This document shows, in pieces, positions 1 to 8,905 of a stretch of DNA of 64,000 bases (its first letter is position 1; every line of letters begins with the position of its first letter). The translations under genes and the position numbers were made by a program. Below the pieces are notes generated by a model. That model was not told the origin of the DNA. It did no database searches and saw only the letters and a list, made by a program, of their open reading frames with translations. The stretch is from a gamma proteobacterium endosymbiont of Lamellibrachia anaximandri (GTDB lineage Bacteria; Pseudomonadota; Gammaproteobacteria; Chromatiales; Chromatiaceae), in NCBI GenBank assembly GCA_016756855.1, contig JAESPD010000009.1:25338-89337 (forward strand), written 5' to 3'.

Positions 1-1143
1 ATCCAGCATCTCCACGGAGACATCGTGAGAGCCTTCGTAGCCGGGGTGATTGTGGCGATAGAGAAACATGCCGGACCAGCCGGGCAGTTCCAGAGCGAGT
101 CTTTCCAGATAGGTTTCCCAACGTTCCTTGGGCAGCCCCATGCGCTGCAGTTCGGAGATCACGGCCTCCATCGGGTCTTCGTCGAGCACTGCGATCTCGT
201 CCTGCCACTCCGGCATCTCGTTGAAGAAACCGGTCAGGGAGACGGCGACGCTGCGGCGCCAAGTGGTGTAAAAGCCTATATCGCGCTCGGGGAATTGCCA
301 AGCCGCCTGGCCTTGGTCGAGAAAACTGGCGATGAAACGGATGAGTAGTGGACGGATCTCATCAAGCAGATCCTTGCCAGTCACTTCAAGCAACAGGCCA
401 CGCAGGGTGAATTCCGGTCCGACCCGCGACAGCGTTTGGTCGAGTTGCTTGGCGGACTCTTTTCGCACTCGGTAGTGAACGCTGCTGAAGCTGTCGTCCT
501 CAATGGTCAGGGTGTGCAGCATGCGCTCCGCCTGCTCCGGAGAGAGGTCAATCAGCTCCTCCGGGTGCATGTGGAACTCCTCCAGACCGAGGGTTTCGAG
601 GCAGGTGGCCCAGAGATCGGAGATGGCAGCCTTTTCGTCGCTCAGACCCTGCTCGGTGGCAGCTTCGAGAAAATGTTGGCGAGTGTTATTGTCGACGTCG
701 GACTGAAAACGGCGTAGGAGATCCAACTCTTCGATCTGCCAGTTGAACTGACAGGCAGTGACTGTCTTCAGAGGGTGGAGCAAAGCCGCAATGGTGATAT
801 CACGGTAGGTCAGTGCGCCGTCGATATTCTCCAGCAGGACCTCGCCGGGCTCCAGTGCTGGGGTCTCATCAATGACGGCCCGCAGATCGTCCAGGGTGAT
901 GCGCCCCTCAGCGTAGAACTCCCGGAAACGGTCATCCGGCAGGTAGCCCCTTGCACCAGTGATGCGCTCTGCTTCTGCCAGTGCCTCGGTGAATTCCAGG
1001 TGCTGGAAGCCGTGTAGCGTGTTGTGGTGGACGAAGTCCTTGATCGGCGCCTGTCCAGGCAGTACATGCTCGAAGTGCTCGATAACATGATGCAGGCGGC
1101 TGCGGATATCGGCGGAATCTGTCTCATGGCTGGCGGCGGACAA
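1..1143 (-). CDS. dabA: DabA-type inorganic carbon uptake protein (DUF2309), N-terminal 381 residues, cut by window edge
   Basis: The reading frame is open from the window edge to a TTG start at 1141-1143 (rc caa), with a strong GAGGAGATAA ribosome site just upstream; no ATG fits the frame as well. The N-terminus has the family's DFVHHNTLHGFQHLEF-type segment and a charged, soluble-looking body, as in DUF2309. Characterised DabA proteins are large (about 800 or more residues), bind Zn like a carbonic anhydrase, and work with a membrane proton-channel partner to accumulate dissolved inorganic carbon. The Zn-ligand region lies beyond the window, so activity cannot be judged here. The stop of the upstream NuoM-like gene is only 18 bases away, so the two are co-transcribed. 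The family call is firm; the role in carbon uptake is inferred from family and partner. Confidence 0.88.
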   Translation of the reverse strand, partial: MSAASHETDSADIRSRLHHVIEHFEHVLPGQAPIKDFVHHNTLHGFQHLEFTEALAEAERITGARGYLPDDRFREFYAEGRITLDDLRAVIDETPALEPGEVLLENIDGALTYRDITIAALLHPLKTVTACQFNWQIEELDLLRRFQSDVDNNTRQHFLEAATEQGLSDEKAAISDLWATCLETLGLEEFHMHPEELIDLSPEQAERMLHTLTIEDDSFSSVHYRVRKESAKQLDQTLSRVGPEFTLRGLLLEVTGKDLLDEIRPLLIRFIASFLDQGQAAWQFPERDIGFYTTWRRSVAVSLTGFFNEMPEWQDEIAVLDEDPMEAVISELQRMGLPKERWETYLERLALELPGWSGMFLYRHNHPGYEGSHDVSVEMLD

Positions 1144-1161
1144 AGTTATCTCCTCGCTTGA

Positions 1162-2631
1162 TTACAGATGGGCCGCGAAGGTGGCGCTCAACTGGGTGAT
1201 GGAGGCGGACACAAGTTCCAGTGCCGGAGCCGGGAAGATGCCCAATAAGACAATGCCGCCAGTCAACACGATGGCGGCTGCCATCTCGCTGGGCCGCAGG
1301 TCAGCGATATCCTGCATCTCCTTTCGAACAGGCCCGGTGAAGAGACGGCCGATAGTGCGTATCGCATAGGCAGCGCTGATCAATACGCCCAGGGTCAGTA
1401 GTACCACCAGCCAGCCCCAACGTTCGAAACCGCCAATCAGGACGTGTAGTTCGGCGATAAAACCAAAAGTGCCGGGCAGGCCAACGGCGCCGATAAATGC
1501 AATCGTGGTGAAGAAGGCAAAGCGTGGTGCTACCCGCAGCAGGGAGCTGTAGTCGTTGATGTTGCGCGTGTGGGTGCGTTCATAGAGCAGTCCGATCAGC
1601 AGGAAAGTGGCGCCCGCCACCAATCCATGTGCCATCATCTGCATGACTGCTCCGGTCAGACCGGCAAAATTGAGGGTCGCGATGCCCAGCAACACCACAC
1701 CCATGTGGCTGACCGAAGAGTAGGCGATCATTCGTTTCAGATCCCATTGTCGCCAGGCCAATAGACCACCGTAGACCAGACTTACCAACGCGAGGGCAAC
1801 CAGAACCCCCTGCAGGGAGATGACGGCATCGGGCAGGGTCTGTGCGGCACGGATCAGGCCGTAGGAGCCCATTTTCAACAGGATGCCGGAGAGCAGGATG
1901 CTGATTGGACTCGGTGCTTCGACGTGTGCCAGCGGCAGCCAGCCGTGGATCGGGAAGATCGGCATCTTGACCCCGAAACCGATGAGAAAACCCAAAAAGA
2001 TCAGGACCTGTTTCTGTTCGGAAATCAGGTGCGCGCCGGCGCGCATCTGATCCATGGCAAAGGAGTGGTCCGGCAGGGTGTCGAAAAACACCAGCAGGCT
2101 AAGCAGCATAAAAACCGATCCGCCCATGGTGTAGAGCACGAAATTGAGTGCTGCACCCTGACGATTTTTCCCTCCCCAGCGATCGATGAGGAAGAAGAGC
2201 GGGATCAGGGTCAGTTCCCAGAAGACATAGAATAGCGACCAGTCCTGGGCCATGAATACCCCGAGCATGGCGGATTCCAGCACCAACACCAGTATGTAGT
2301 AGCCTTTCACCTGCTTGGTGATGCTGGCCGAAGCGGCCAGGGCGACCAGACTGAGCAGGGTTGCCAGCAGGATCATGGAGAGGGAGATACCGTCGATGCC
2401 GACGGCATAAGAGGTGCCGAGACGCGGGTTCCAGGGCACAACCTCCATGAATTGCAGATCTGCAAGGGAGTTATCAAAGCCGGCGAATAATCGCCAGGAG
2501 AGCAGCAAGGCGATGGCGGATCCGAAGAGCGCGACTCCCCGGATCAGGCGTTGATTCTGTCCAGGAAGCAGAGCGATAAGCACTGCTGTGGCGACAGGTG
2601 TAATCAGTAGTTGAGTGAGCGAACCCATCAT
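1162..2631 (-). CDS. dabB: NuoM-like proton-translocating membrane subunit, DabB-like partner of DabA
   Basis: This is a 489-residue protein of about 14 hydrophobic segments, of the proton-antiporter (Proton_antipo_M) family. Two NuoM landmarks are visible: the WELTLIPLFFLI segment with its membrane glutamate (about residue 140) and the VKMPIFPIHGWLP segment with its lysine (about residue 220), followed by HVEAPSPISILLSGILLKMG. There are no other complex I genes nearby, and the DUF2309 gene follows by 18 bases. It is therefore more likely the membrane half of a DAB-type carbon pump than respiratory complex I. It resembles NuoM more than the NuoL type of the best-known DabB, so the symbol is tentative. 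Start ATG at 2629-2631. Confidence 0.82.
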   Translation of the reverse strand: MMGSLTQLLITPVATAVLIALLPGQNQRLIRGVALFGSAIALLLSWRLFAGFDNSLADLQFMEVVPWNPRLGTSYAVGIDGISLSMILLATLLSLVALAASASITKQVKGYYILVLVLESAMLGVFMAQDWSLFYVFWELTLIPLFFLIDRWGGKNRQGAALNFVLYTMGGSVFMLLSLLVFFDTLPDHSFAMDQMRAGAHLISEQKQVLIFLGFLIGFGVKMPIFPIHGWLPLAHVEAPSPISILLSGILLKMGSYGLIRAAQTLPDAVISLQGVLVALALVSLVYGGLLAWRQWDLKRMIAYSSVSHMGVVLLGIATLNFAGLTGAVMQMMAHGLVAGATFLLIGLLYERTHTRNINDYSSLLRVAPRFAFFTTIAFIGAVGLPGTFGFIAELHVLIGGFERWGWLVVLLTLGVLISAAYAIRTIGRLFTGPVRKEMQDIADLRPSEMAAAIVLTGGIVLLGIFPAPALELVSASITQLSATFAAHL

Positions 2632-2829
2632 GACCCAATCAGGAAGGTGAAAATATCAGGCACGCCGGGCTTCCCTGGAAACCGGTGTGCCTCTTGGTCT
2701 GACAAAATGCGTGCTGACGGGTGCCGATACGCGATGAATCTGACCTTGAAACCGATGCGGGAAAATAGCACGAGACGGCGCAAAGGTCATCGATATATTT
2801 CTAATATGGTAATCAATGAATGGAGGCGT

Positions 2830-2913
2830 ATGCCTGATCAAGCGTAGCGGATCGGGCATTTCTGGAGTGACGAAGGCATTGCTGGGCTACCGGTTCCGCT
2901 GCGCTTGAGCTGG
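2830..2913. repeat. Pair of intergenic hairpins with AAGCGTAGCG / CGCTGCGCTT loops
   Basis: The first hairpin (2830-2859) has arms ATGCCTGATC and GATCGGGCAT around the loop AAGCGTAGCG, 9 of 10 positions paired. The second (2890-2913) has arms CCGGTTC and GAGCTGG (7 pairs with two G-U) around CGCTGCGCTT, the same loop in the opposite direction. The same design recurs at 9314-9391 and 62269-62340, which makes this a dispersed repeat family. It lies in the gap between the GTPase and dabB genes, both on the minus strand; no run of T follows, so it is not a standard terminator. Confidence 0.6.
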
Positions 2914-2925
2914 CCTATACTCTGG

Positions 2926-3465
2926 TTATTCGCGCTTCTGATGATCCAGGGAATGAAGCAACGACTGCACCAGGATGGATACGTCCTGCCTGACCCTGGC
3001 ATCCACTTCGAAAAGAGGGATATTCCGTGTCTGGTCATTCAGTAATGCCTGGTATTCGTTCAGTCTGGGTGTACTGGAAATATCCATTCGGGTAACACCG
3101 ATAGCGACTCGGGTGCGCTGGATGAAGTCCCCGAATCGTTGCAGAAAAAACTGCATGTCTTCCAGCGGATCAGGGCGGGCATTGTCCACCAGCAGGACCA
3201 GTCCCATGCCACCCTGAATCAGGATGTCCCACATGAAGTCAAAACGTTCTTGACCGGGTGTGCCGTAGAGATGCACCCGCTTGTTGTCCACCATGTTGAT
3301 GATGCCGTAATCCATTGCGACTGTGGTGGTGTTTTTACGATAGCGGAGCTCGTCCGTGGAGGATTCATTGGTGGATACGGTATCAGTATCACTGATGGCG
3401 TTGATCGCAGTGGTTTTGCCTGCTCCCACCGGCCCGGTAAAGATGATTTTGAGGTCTTTTTTCAT
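2926..3465 (-). CDS. Small Ras-like GTPase (COG2229 type)
   Basis: A 179-residue single-domain GTPase. Visible motifs are the P-loop GPVGAGKTT near the N-terminus, switch II GTPGQERF, and VTRMD in the place of the usual N/TKxD. The start is taken at 3463-3465, where its ATG overlaps the upstream stop as ATGA; an upstream ATG at 3507 would add 14 residues but run 46 bases into the previous gene. The overlap implies translational coupling to the receiver-like protein at 3462-4667. Such GTPases act as regulatory switches in gliding, polarity or signalling. No effector or GAP gene (such as a Roadblock/LC7 protein) is seen here, so the process is unknown. Confidence 0.8.
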   Translation of the reverse strand: MKKDLKIIFTGPVGAGKTTAINAISDTDTVSTNESSTDELRYRKNTTTVAMDYGIINMVDNKRVHLYGTPGQERFDFMWDILIQGGMGLVLLVDNARPDPLEDMQFFLQRFGDFIQRTRVAIGVTRMDISSTPRLNEYQALLNDQTRNIPLFEVDARVRQDVSILVQSLLHSLDHQKRE

Positions 3466-4667
3466 CCGTTTTTGCTGCGGAAAAAAGGTATCCAGTTGCT
3501 GAGCCAACTGGTAGAGGTCGGCTGTTTTTCCCCTGCATCAGCGGCAATCGGGATATAGTCGAGGCTCTTCATCGTCTCGCCTGTATTTGCCAGCCCCAAG
3601 GCGAAAACTGCGCTGTAGAAGCCGAAAACGTAGCGCTGCGGGATTTTTAGCTTTGCGGCCGTTTCGATGAGCGAGTGAGGTTGTTCCGCCCAGAGTGCGG
3701 CAATTTCAAGGGTGTTGGGCAGTAACAACAGACGCGTCAGATTTGGCCAGCGATCCAGGGCAACCGCTCTATGGAGATCGGTGTCGTAGGGGATACGGCC
3801 CCGCGAGGCCCAAAGTGCGGTTTTCCACATGAGAGCATCGAGGCGCATGAGTGAATCTGCAGCTACCTCATCCGGTGAGAAGAGATCATCGCAAAAAGAG
3901 AATGAGAGACCACCCGGTGATATGGGGACAGCGGAGAGAGCCCCTAACCTGGATTCGCTCATATTGATCTGCGCAATCTCTTCGTCGGGATAGAGGATAA
4001 TGAAGGCTTCATCGGAAAACTGCAGTCGTACCGCCTGCCCCTTCTGTTTCATCATGGCAGTGATTTGGCGCAGTTTTCCCTGGAAAAAACTATTCGGGTC
4101 GTAGCGGATATTGGTCTGCTGTTGGGCACTGTTCGTGTCGATATCGGGGGTCGACCCCAGAAATGCATGGATATCCTTTTCCGCAAGGTGGCGGGCGATC
4201 TGATAGCCTGCGCTGCTGGAAGGGGCTCCCTCCATGACGACATCGTCACCACTCTCTTCTGCAGGCATGGCAGGCGCTGTCGCAATTTGCAGGCTGGGCA
4301 GGGTTGATGAGAGATTCTGCGGCTCTTTCGCCTGAGCTTCAGCCCGTAACAGTGCTTTTGCGAGACTGCGTTTTTTCAGAGGTTTGAGCAGGCTGATGAG
4401 GCTGCCTGTCTCCCGCGGCTCCCGGGAGATCACTATGACCGGTGTGGATGGATGAAGCTGTCGCTGCTCCTGGGCCAGTCTTACCCCTTTTTTATGGTCG
4501 AGGTCGATGATGACGGCGTCCGCCGTCTCCTCTTCCACCAGTTGGAAACGATCTTTGCAGGAATCATGGAAAAACAGGCGTAGGCTGTTCCTTATGCGTT
4601 CATCGATGCCCAAGGCTGCGATGCGAACGGGTGGAGCCTCTATGGTTGTTTCACGTGCCTGCATCAA
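3462..4667 (-). CDS. Hypothetical protein with receiver-like N-terminal domain, coupled to a GTPase
   Basis: A soluble 401-residue protein. Residues about 12-110 look like a response-regulator receiver fold: VRIAALGID at the start, an acidic IIDLDH segment where the phosphorylated Asp would lie, TPVIVISREP, and a lysine-rich LLKPLKKRSL segment where the conserved Lys-Pro occurs. The remaining 290 residues match nothing I recognise, though the middle part (LRQITAMMKQKGQAVRLQFSDEAFIILYPDEEIAQI) is alpha/beta-like and the C-terminus could hold a winged-helix-like stretch (PHSLIETAAKLKIPQRYVFGFYSAVF). It ends in an ATGA overlap with the Ras-like GTPase. The pair is most likely one signalling unit; function unknown. 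Confidence 0.7.
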   Translation of the reverse strand: MMQARETTIEAPPVRIAALGIDERIRNSLRLFFHDSCKDRFQLVEEETADAVIIDLDHKKGVRLAQEQRQLHPSTPVIVISREPRETGSLISLLKPLKKRSLAKALLRAEAQAKEPQNLSSTLPSLQIATAPAMPAEESGDDVVMEGAPSSSAGYQIARHLAEKDIHAFLGSTPDIDTNSAQQQTNIRYDPNSFFQGKLRQITAMMKQKGQAVRLQFSDEAFIILYPDEEIAQINMSESRLGALSAVPISPGGLSFSFCDDLFSPDEVAADSLMRLDALMWKTALWASRGRIPYDTDLHRAVALDRWPNLTRLLLLPNTLEIAALWAEQPHSLIETAAKLKIPQRYVFGFYSAVFALGLANTGETMKSLDYIPIAADAGEKQPTSTSWLSNWIPFFRSKNG

Positions 4668-4866
4668 AGTACTTATCTGGAATCGAAGGCGAAGACGACT
4701 TGGGCCGCGGAGAATAGCCGAGACTTTGTTCGTATAAGATCGGCAATATTTTGCGTCACAAATCGATGAATGAACAGGGCCAAGTGAGGCGGGAGCACTA
4801 CTCTTGACGATTATTTGCGCGTGATTTTACAATCGTTTTCTCTTCCCGGAATCTGCTTCCCCAAAA

Positions 4867-5493
4867 TCAACCGGGTTGGGAAGGAGAAGATGTTTTTGCC
4901 AAAACCCGCTCCACTGTATCAACGATAGCTTGGGTTTGCGGGTCTACCTCGATGTTGATCCTGTCCCCGGGTTTGCGACTGCCGATGTTGGTGCGAGCCA
5001 GGGTTTCGGGGATCAGGTTGACCTCGAATTCGTTGCCGGATACCTCACCGATGGTCAGGCTGATACCGTCGATGCCGATGTATCCTTTGGTAAAGAGGTA
5101 TTTCTTCCACTCAGCAGGCAGTTTGAAACGAACCTGATGATTGTTTTCGGTTGCGACCACATTGACCACAACGGCTGTGCAGAGGATATGGCCGGACATT
5201 TGATGACCGCCGATCTCATCCCCGAAGCGGGCGGCCCGTTCCACATTTACCCGGTCGCCCGTTTTCACCTCGCCGAGATTGGTAACCCGCAGGGTCTCCT
5301 GCATCAGATCAAAACTGACTTGACCGTCCTCGATTCCGGTAACCGTCAGACAGCAACCGTTATGAGCCACGGAGGCTCCGGGTTCCAGTCCATCCAGAAG
5401 CTTGCCTGGCAGATGTACTTTGTGGCGGCGAAACCCGCTTTTTTCAGTGATCTCGACGACCTCTGCTGTCCCCTGAACGATGCCTGTGAACAT
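4867..5493 (-). CDS. ribE: Riboflavin synthase, alpha subunit
   Basis: Makes riboflavin from two molecules of 6,7-dimethyl-8-ribityllumazine in the cytoplasm. The 208 residues show the family hallmarks: the start MFTGIVQG and two homologous lumazine-binding barrels (about 1-95 and 96-195), the second with [14 protein letters not shown] and the first with [14 protein letters not shown]. Length is normal for the family. No other rib genes are adjacent and there is no room for an FMN riboswitch, since the upstream gene ends only 18 bases before the start. It may share a transcript with the amino-acid-binding protein upstream or use a promoter inside it. Confidence 0.95.
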   Translation of the reverse strand: MFTGIVQGTAEVVEITEKSGFRRHKVHLPGKLLDGLEPGASVAHNGCCLTVTGIEDGQVSFDLMQETLRVTNLGEVKTGDRVNVERAARFGDEIGGHQMSGHILCTAVVVNVVATENNHQVRFKLPAEWKKYLFTKGYIGIDGISLTIGEVSGNEFEVNLIPETLARTNIGSRKPGDRINIEVDPQTQAIVDTVERVLAKTSSPSQPG

Positions 5494-5511
5494 TGCTGGC
5501 TTCCTAGATTA

Positions 5512-6537
5512 TTACCGCGCAGGAGGCGCGTAGAGCAGGCCGCCATTTTGCCAGGTTGAATTGAATCCACGTTTCATTTTGAGCGGAGTGTTTTTCCCCA
5601 GATTACGCTCGAAAACCTCGCCGTAATTACCGACATTGCTGATGATTTGATAGGACCAATCGTTTTTCAGACCCAGAGATTTTCCTGCAGCGCCCGTCTT
5701 ACCCAGCAGACGCAGAACCTCCGGGGTATGCGCGATCTCCAGAACGCGGTCGATGTTGTGGGAGCTGACTCCCATCTCCTCGGCATTGATCAGGGTAAAC
5801 AGCGTCCATTGGACGATGTCGCGCCAGTTATCGTCACCTTCACGCACCACCGGGCCGAGTGGCTCCTTGGAGATGGGTTCCGGCAGTACCTTATAATCGC
5901 CAGGTTTTTTTGTGCTGGTGCGCAGGGCGTAGAGCTGTGACAGATCGCTGGTGAGGACATCGCATTTGCCTTGTTCAAAATTCTTCAGTGCATCCAGTGA
6001 GGTATTTGAGTACACCAGATGAAGTTTCATCTGATGCCTGATGAAATACTCTTTTACGTTGGCTTCACTTGTGGTGCCGCCGATGACGCAGATGCTGCTT
6101 CCATCCAGGGCGAGGGCGCTACGTACCTTCATATCCTTGCGTACCATGAAACCCTGGCCGTCAAAATAGTAGATACCGGCAAAGTCGAGACCCGTACCGA
6201 GATCACGGCTCATGGTCCAGGTGACGTTGTGCGCCAGTAGATCGATGCTGCCGTTCTGCAATGCCTGCAGACGTGTTTGGGTTGTGTGGGAAATGAATTC
6301 AACTTTTTCGGCATCGCCGAAGACTGCAGCTGCCACTGCCCGACAGAAATCGGCGTCCATGCCTTCCCAGCGGCCTGAACTATTCTTCAGCGCAAATCCA
6401 GGTAAGCCCGTGTTGACACCGCAGCGTAGTGTTCCGTGTTTTTTGACGGTTTCGAGCGTACTCGCAAGTGCGGTTGTGCTGACTGCTGCCAACAGGAGTC
6501 CGGTCACTATCCATCGCATGATTCTATTACTGTTCAT
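5512..6537 (-). CDS. AapJ-type amino-acid ABC transporter substrate-binding protein
   Basis: A 341-residue periplasmic binding protein. It has a Sec signal peptide (a basic start, the hydrophobic core IVTGLLLAAVSTTALA, cleavage near residue 25), then KHGTLRCGVNTGLPGF and WEGMDADFCRAVAAAVFGDAEKVEF, typical of SBP_bac_3 proteins of the AapJ/BztA group that bind a broad range of L-amino acids. The matching permease and ATPase genes (aapQMP) are not next to it, so it is an orphan here and may serve a transporter encoded elsewhere. Riboflavin synthase follows 18 bases downstream. Confidence 0.88.
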   Translation of the reverse strand: MNSNRIMRWIVTGLLLAAVSTTALASTLETVKKHGTLRCGVNTGLPGFALKNSSGRWEGMDADFCRAVAAAVFGDAEKVEFISHTTQTRLQALQNGSIDLLAHNVTWTMSRDLGTGLDFAGIYYFDGQGFMVRKDMKVRSALALDGSSICVIGGTTSEANVKEYFIRHQMKLHLVYSNTSLDALKNFEQGKCDVLTSDLSQLYALRTSTKKPGDYKVLPEPISKEPLGPVVREGDDNWRDIVQWTLFTLINAEEMGVSSHNIDRVLEIAHTPEVLRLLGKTGAAGKSLGLKNDWSYQIISNVGNYGEVFERNLGKNTPLKMKRGFNSTWQNGGLLYAPPAR

Positions 6538-6588
6538 GGTGTTCTCGTTTTGATTGGCTCATGTGCTGTTTTATTGGTTTGCGCTGAA

Positions 6589-6951
6589 TTACCAACTGAA
6601 AAGTGTCCATTTAGGCACGTTGACATCGGCTGGGCCGCGCTTCATCTCCATTTCGCCGCTGCCGTCCGGATCAACCATGTAGTATGAGGGGCCGATATTC
6701 GGGGTTACTTTGATCATATAGAGATTATTGTTGACGCGATACTCCTCCACCGTGCGGTTGTGGTGTTGCTCCAATGTGACAGCCGGCTCCATGTCGGGTA
6801 CGGAGAGATCCAGTTCCGATGCTCGGGGCAGGGGGTCGTTTGCGAATACCAATGAACTGCAACAGAGAATAATTAAAATCGGCCACAATCCCGTTAAAGT
6901 CGGAATCGCAGATGCGCAGTTTGCTTGTGAAGAGAGTGCTTGGTTGAACAT
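6589..6951 (-). CDS. DUF2782 family exported or membrane-anchored protein
   Basis: A 120-residue protein with one hydrophobic N-terminal segment (TGLWPILIILCCSSLVFA) that is a signal peptide or anchor, then a short domain ending in NNNLYMIKVTPNIGPSYYMVDPDGSGEMEMKR. This core, with conserved Y(M/Q)IKVTP and a YYxVDxDGDG-like stretch, is the DUF2782 pattern known mainly from gammaproteobacteria. Function is unknown in the family. The N-terminal 20 residues are polar and lack a clear ribosome site, so a later start is possible. Confidence 0.75.
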   Translation of the reverse strand: MFNQALSSQANCASAIPTLTGLWPILIILCCSSLVFANDPLPRASELDLSVPDMEPAVTLEQHHNRTVEEYRVNNNLYMIKVTPNIGPSYYMVDPDGSGEMEMKRGPADVNVPKWTLFSW

Positions 6952-7096
6952 TATCGCTCTTATCTCGTCCGTGGCTGGTCCCGGGTGATTATAGCAATCG
7001 GGTTTTCATGCGAAAACAACGCATTTGCGCTTTTAGCGGACAAGTTTTTTCTCTACCCCAATAGCAGCTGAGTAGCAGGGGTAAACAGATATGGAT

Positions 7097-8905
7097 TTAT
7101 TGCTGGCGTCCGTACAGAGAGGAGTAGAGGCCATTGTTTGCGATCAGCTCCTCATGTCTTCCCTGTTCCACAATCCTGCCGTCTTCGAAAACCAGAACCC
7201 TGTCGGCCTGTTTCACCGCGCTCAATCGATGGGCGATGATGATAGTGGTGCGGCCAGTCAAAAAATGCTGCAACGCCGAGTGAAGGTTTCCCTCGGTTGT
7301 GGTGTCGAGGGCGGAGGTGGCTTCATCAAGAATAACCACGCAGGGGTTGGTCAAAACCATCCTGGCAATTGCCAGCCGTTGCCGCTGGCCGCCGGAGAGA
7401 CGCACACCAAAACGGCCAATCAGTGTCTCCAGTCCCTGATCCATTCTCTCTATCGTAGCGTCAAGCTGAGCGATTTTCAGCGCCTGCCAGAGTTCTGTTT
7501 CAGGTACATCGCGGCCAAGTGTGAGATTGACCCGTACGCTGTCGTTTAGCAGCGCAGGGTGTTGTAGCACGGTTGCCACATGATCTCTTACCACGTCCAT
7601 GCCGATTCGGTTGACCGGGATGTCATCGAACAGCACCTCTCCCGAAGCGGGAGGGTAGAGTCCGAGCAGAATCTGCACCAGGGTGGTTTTTCCTCCGCCG
7701 CTCGCACCCACCAGTGCCACTTTTTCTCCGGCGGATATTTGCAATGAAATATCCTTGAGCACGGAAGGCCCCTCGCCATAGGCAAAATGGATGTTTTTCA
7801 ATCCGACGGAGACGGTTGTTTTGCCTTTGAACGGGTTTTCCATGTGGGGAAAAACGGGTTCCAGGTCGACCCTCATCAGTTGATTGATCCGGCCCAGCGC
7901 CGCCTGTGCACTCTGGTAGGCGTACTGAACGTTCAGTACCTCCTGCACCGGCCCCATCATGAACCAGAGGTAGGCAAAGACAGCCAGCATCTCGCCGATC
8001 GTGAGGTCGGAATAGAGCACCATGAACATGCTCACAGCACGGAAAATATCGAAGCCGAAAAGAAAGATGACAAAGGAGAGCCGTCCCGCAGCGTCACTCT
8101 TCCAGGTGAAGGCGGCAGAGTGGTGGCGAATACTATCCGCCTTGTCGATGATGCGTTGAATGTAGTGACGTTCCCGATTGCTGGCGCGGATCTGCTGGAT
8201 TGCATCGAGGGTCTCTTCCAGGGACTCCTGAAACAGTTGGAAGGCAGAGTTCTCCTCTCTTTTCAGACGCTTTACCCGTCGGCCGAAAACCGTCGTAAAA
8301 TAGATGACTATCGGGTTCAGCAGCAGGATGAACAGAGCAAGTGGCCAGTTTATCCAGAGTAGCACCAGGGCGGTGCCGGTAATGGTGAGCACCGCCACAA
8401 GAAATTTGCTGGTAGTCGTGCTGACAAAGTTGTCCACCGCATCCAGGTCGGTTACCAGGTGAGATGCCACCGTGCCGCTGCCGAGGGTCTCATAGGCGGA
8501 CATGGAGATGTGCTCGAGGCGTTGCAGCAGGTTCCGCCGGATCCGAAAGATGACATCTTTGGCGATGCAGGTGAACTGGCGGGTTTGCCAGACACCGAGG
8601 ATCAGGGTGATCAGGCGTAATATCAGGGTAAGACCCAACACTGCGAGAATATAGAGCGTCGGACCCTGCCAACCTGCAGGGAAGAGGCTGTCGATAGTGG
8701 CTATTGCACGACCCGGCTGATTGAGTAGCACTTCGTCAACGAGTAGAGGGATCAACAGGGGGACGGGTACCGCAGCTATGGCGCCGAAGATGGCGATGAT
8801 ATTCGCAGCAATCAGTTCCCGCCTGTGCTGCAGGATCATGCCGGTCAGCTCATTCCAGGAGTAGTCTCGGTTGCGGACTGCCGTTTGAACACTGTTTGTA
8901 GCCAT
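7097..8905 (-). CDS. ABC transporter, fused membrane and ATP-binding domains (exporter type)
   Basis: A 602-residue half-transporter: six hydrophobic segments in the first 320 residues (ABC_membrane fold), then a nucleotide-binding domain. In order it has Walker A GASGGGKTT (about residue 399), signature LSGGQRQRLAIARM (about 505), Walker B VVILDEATSALD, and the H-loop IIAHRLSAV. Homodimeric exporters of this kind move lipids, peptides or drugs; the substrate cannot be read from the sequence. Its ATG overlaps the stop of the small upstream gene (TAATG at 8903-8907), so the two are translated together. Confidence 0.9.
   Translation of the reverse strand: MATNSVQTAVRNRDYSWNELTGMILQHRRELIAANIIAIFGAIAAVPVPLLIPLLVDEVLLNQPGRAIATIDSLFPAGWQGPTLYILAVLGLTLILRLITLILGVWQTRQFTCIAKDVIFRIRRNLLQRLEHISMSAYETLGSGTVASHLVTDLDAVDNFVSTTTSKFLVAVLTITGTALVLLWINWPLALFILLLNPIVIYFTTVFGRRVKRLKREENSAFQLFQESLEETLDAIQQIRASNRERHYIQRIIDKADSIRHHSAAFTWKSDAAGRLSFVIFLFGFDIFRAVSMFMVLYSDLTIGEMLAVFAYLWFMMGPVQEVLNVQYAYQSAQAALGRINQLMRVDLEPVFPHMENPFKGKTTVSVGLKNIHFAYGEGPSVLKDISLQISAGEKVALVGASGGGKTTLVQILLGLYPPASGEVLFDDIPVNRIGMDVVRDHVATVLQHPALLNDSVRVNLTLGRDVPETELWQALKIAQLDATIERMDQGLETLIGRFGVRLSGGQRQRLAIARMVLTNPCVVILDEATSALDTTTEGNLHSALQHFLTGRTTIIIAHRLSAVKQADRVLVFEDGRIVEQGRHEELIANNGLYSSLYGRQQ

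Noticed and set aside
1162..2631. Part of a respiratory complex I operon
   Set aside because: No other nuo genes adjoin; the partner is DUF2309/DabA.
5494..5511. FMN riboswitch in front of ribE
   Set aside because: Only 18 bases separate ribE from the upstream stop codon; there is no space for an RFN element.
4876..5559. 227-codon plus-strand frame over riboflavin synthase
   Set aside because: Antisense to a highly conserved gene; composition reflects codon bias of the true strand.
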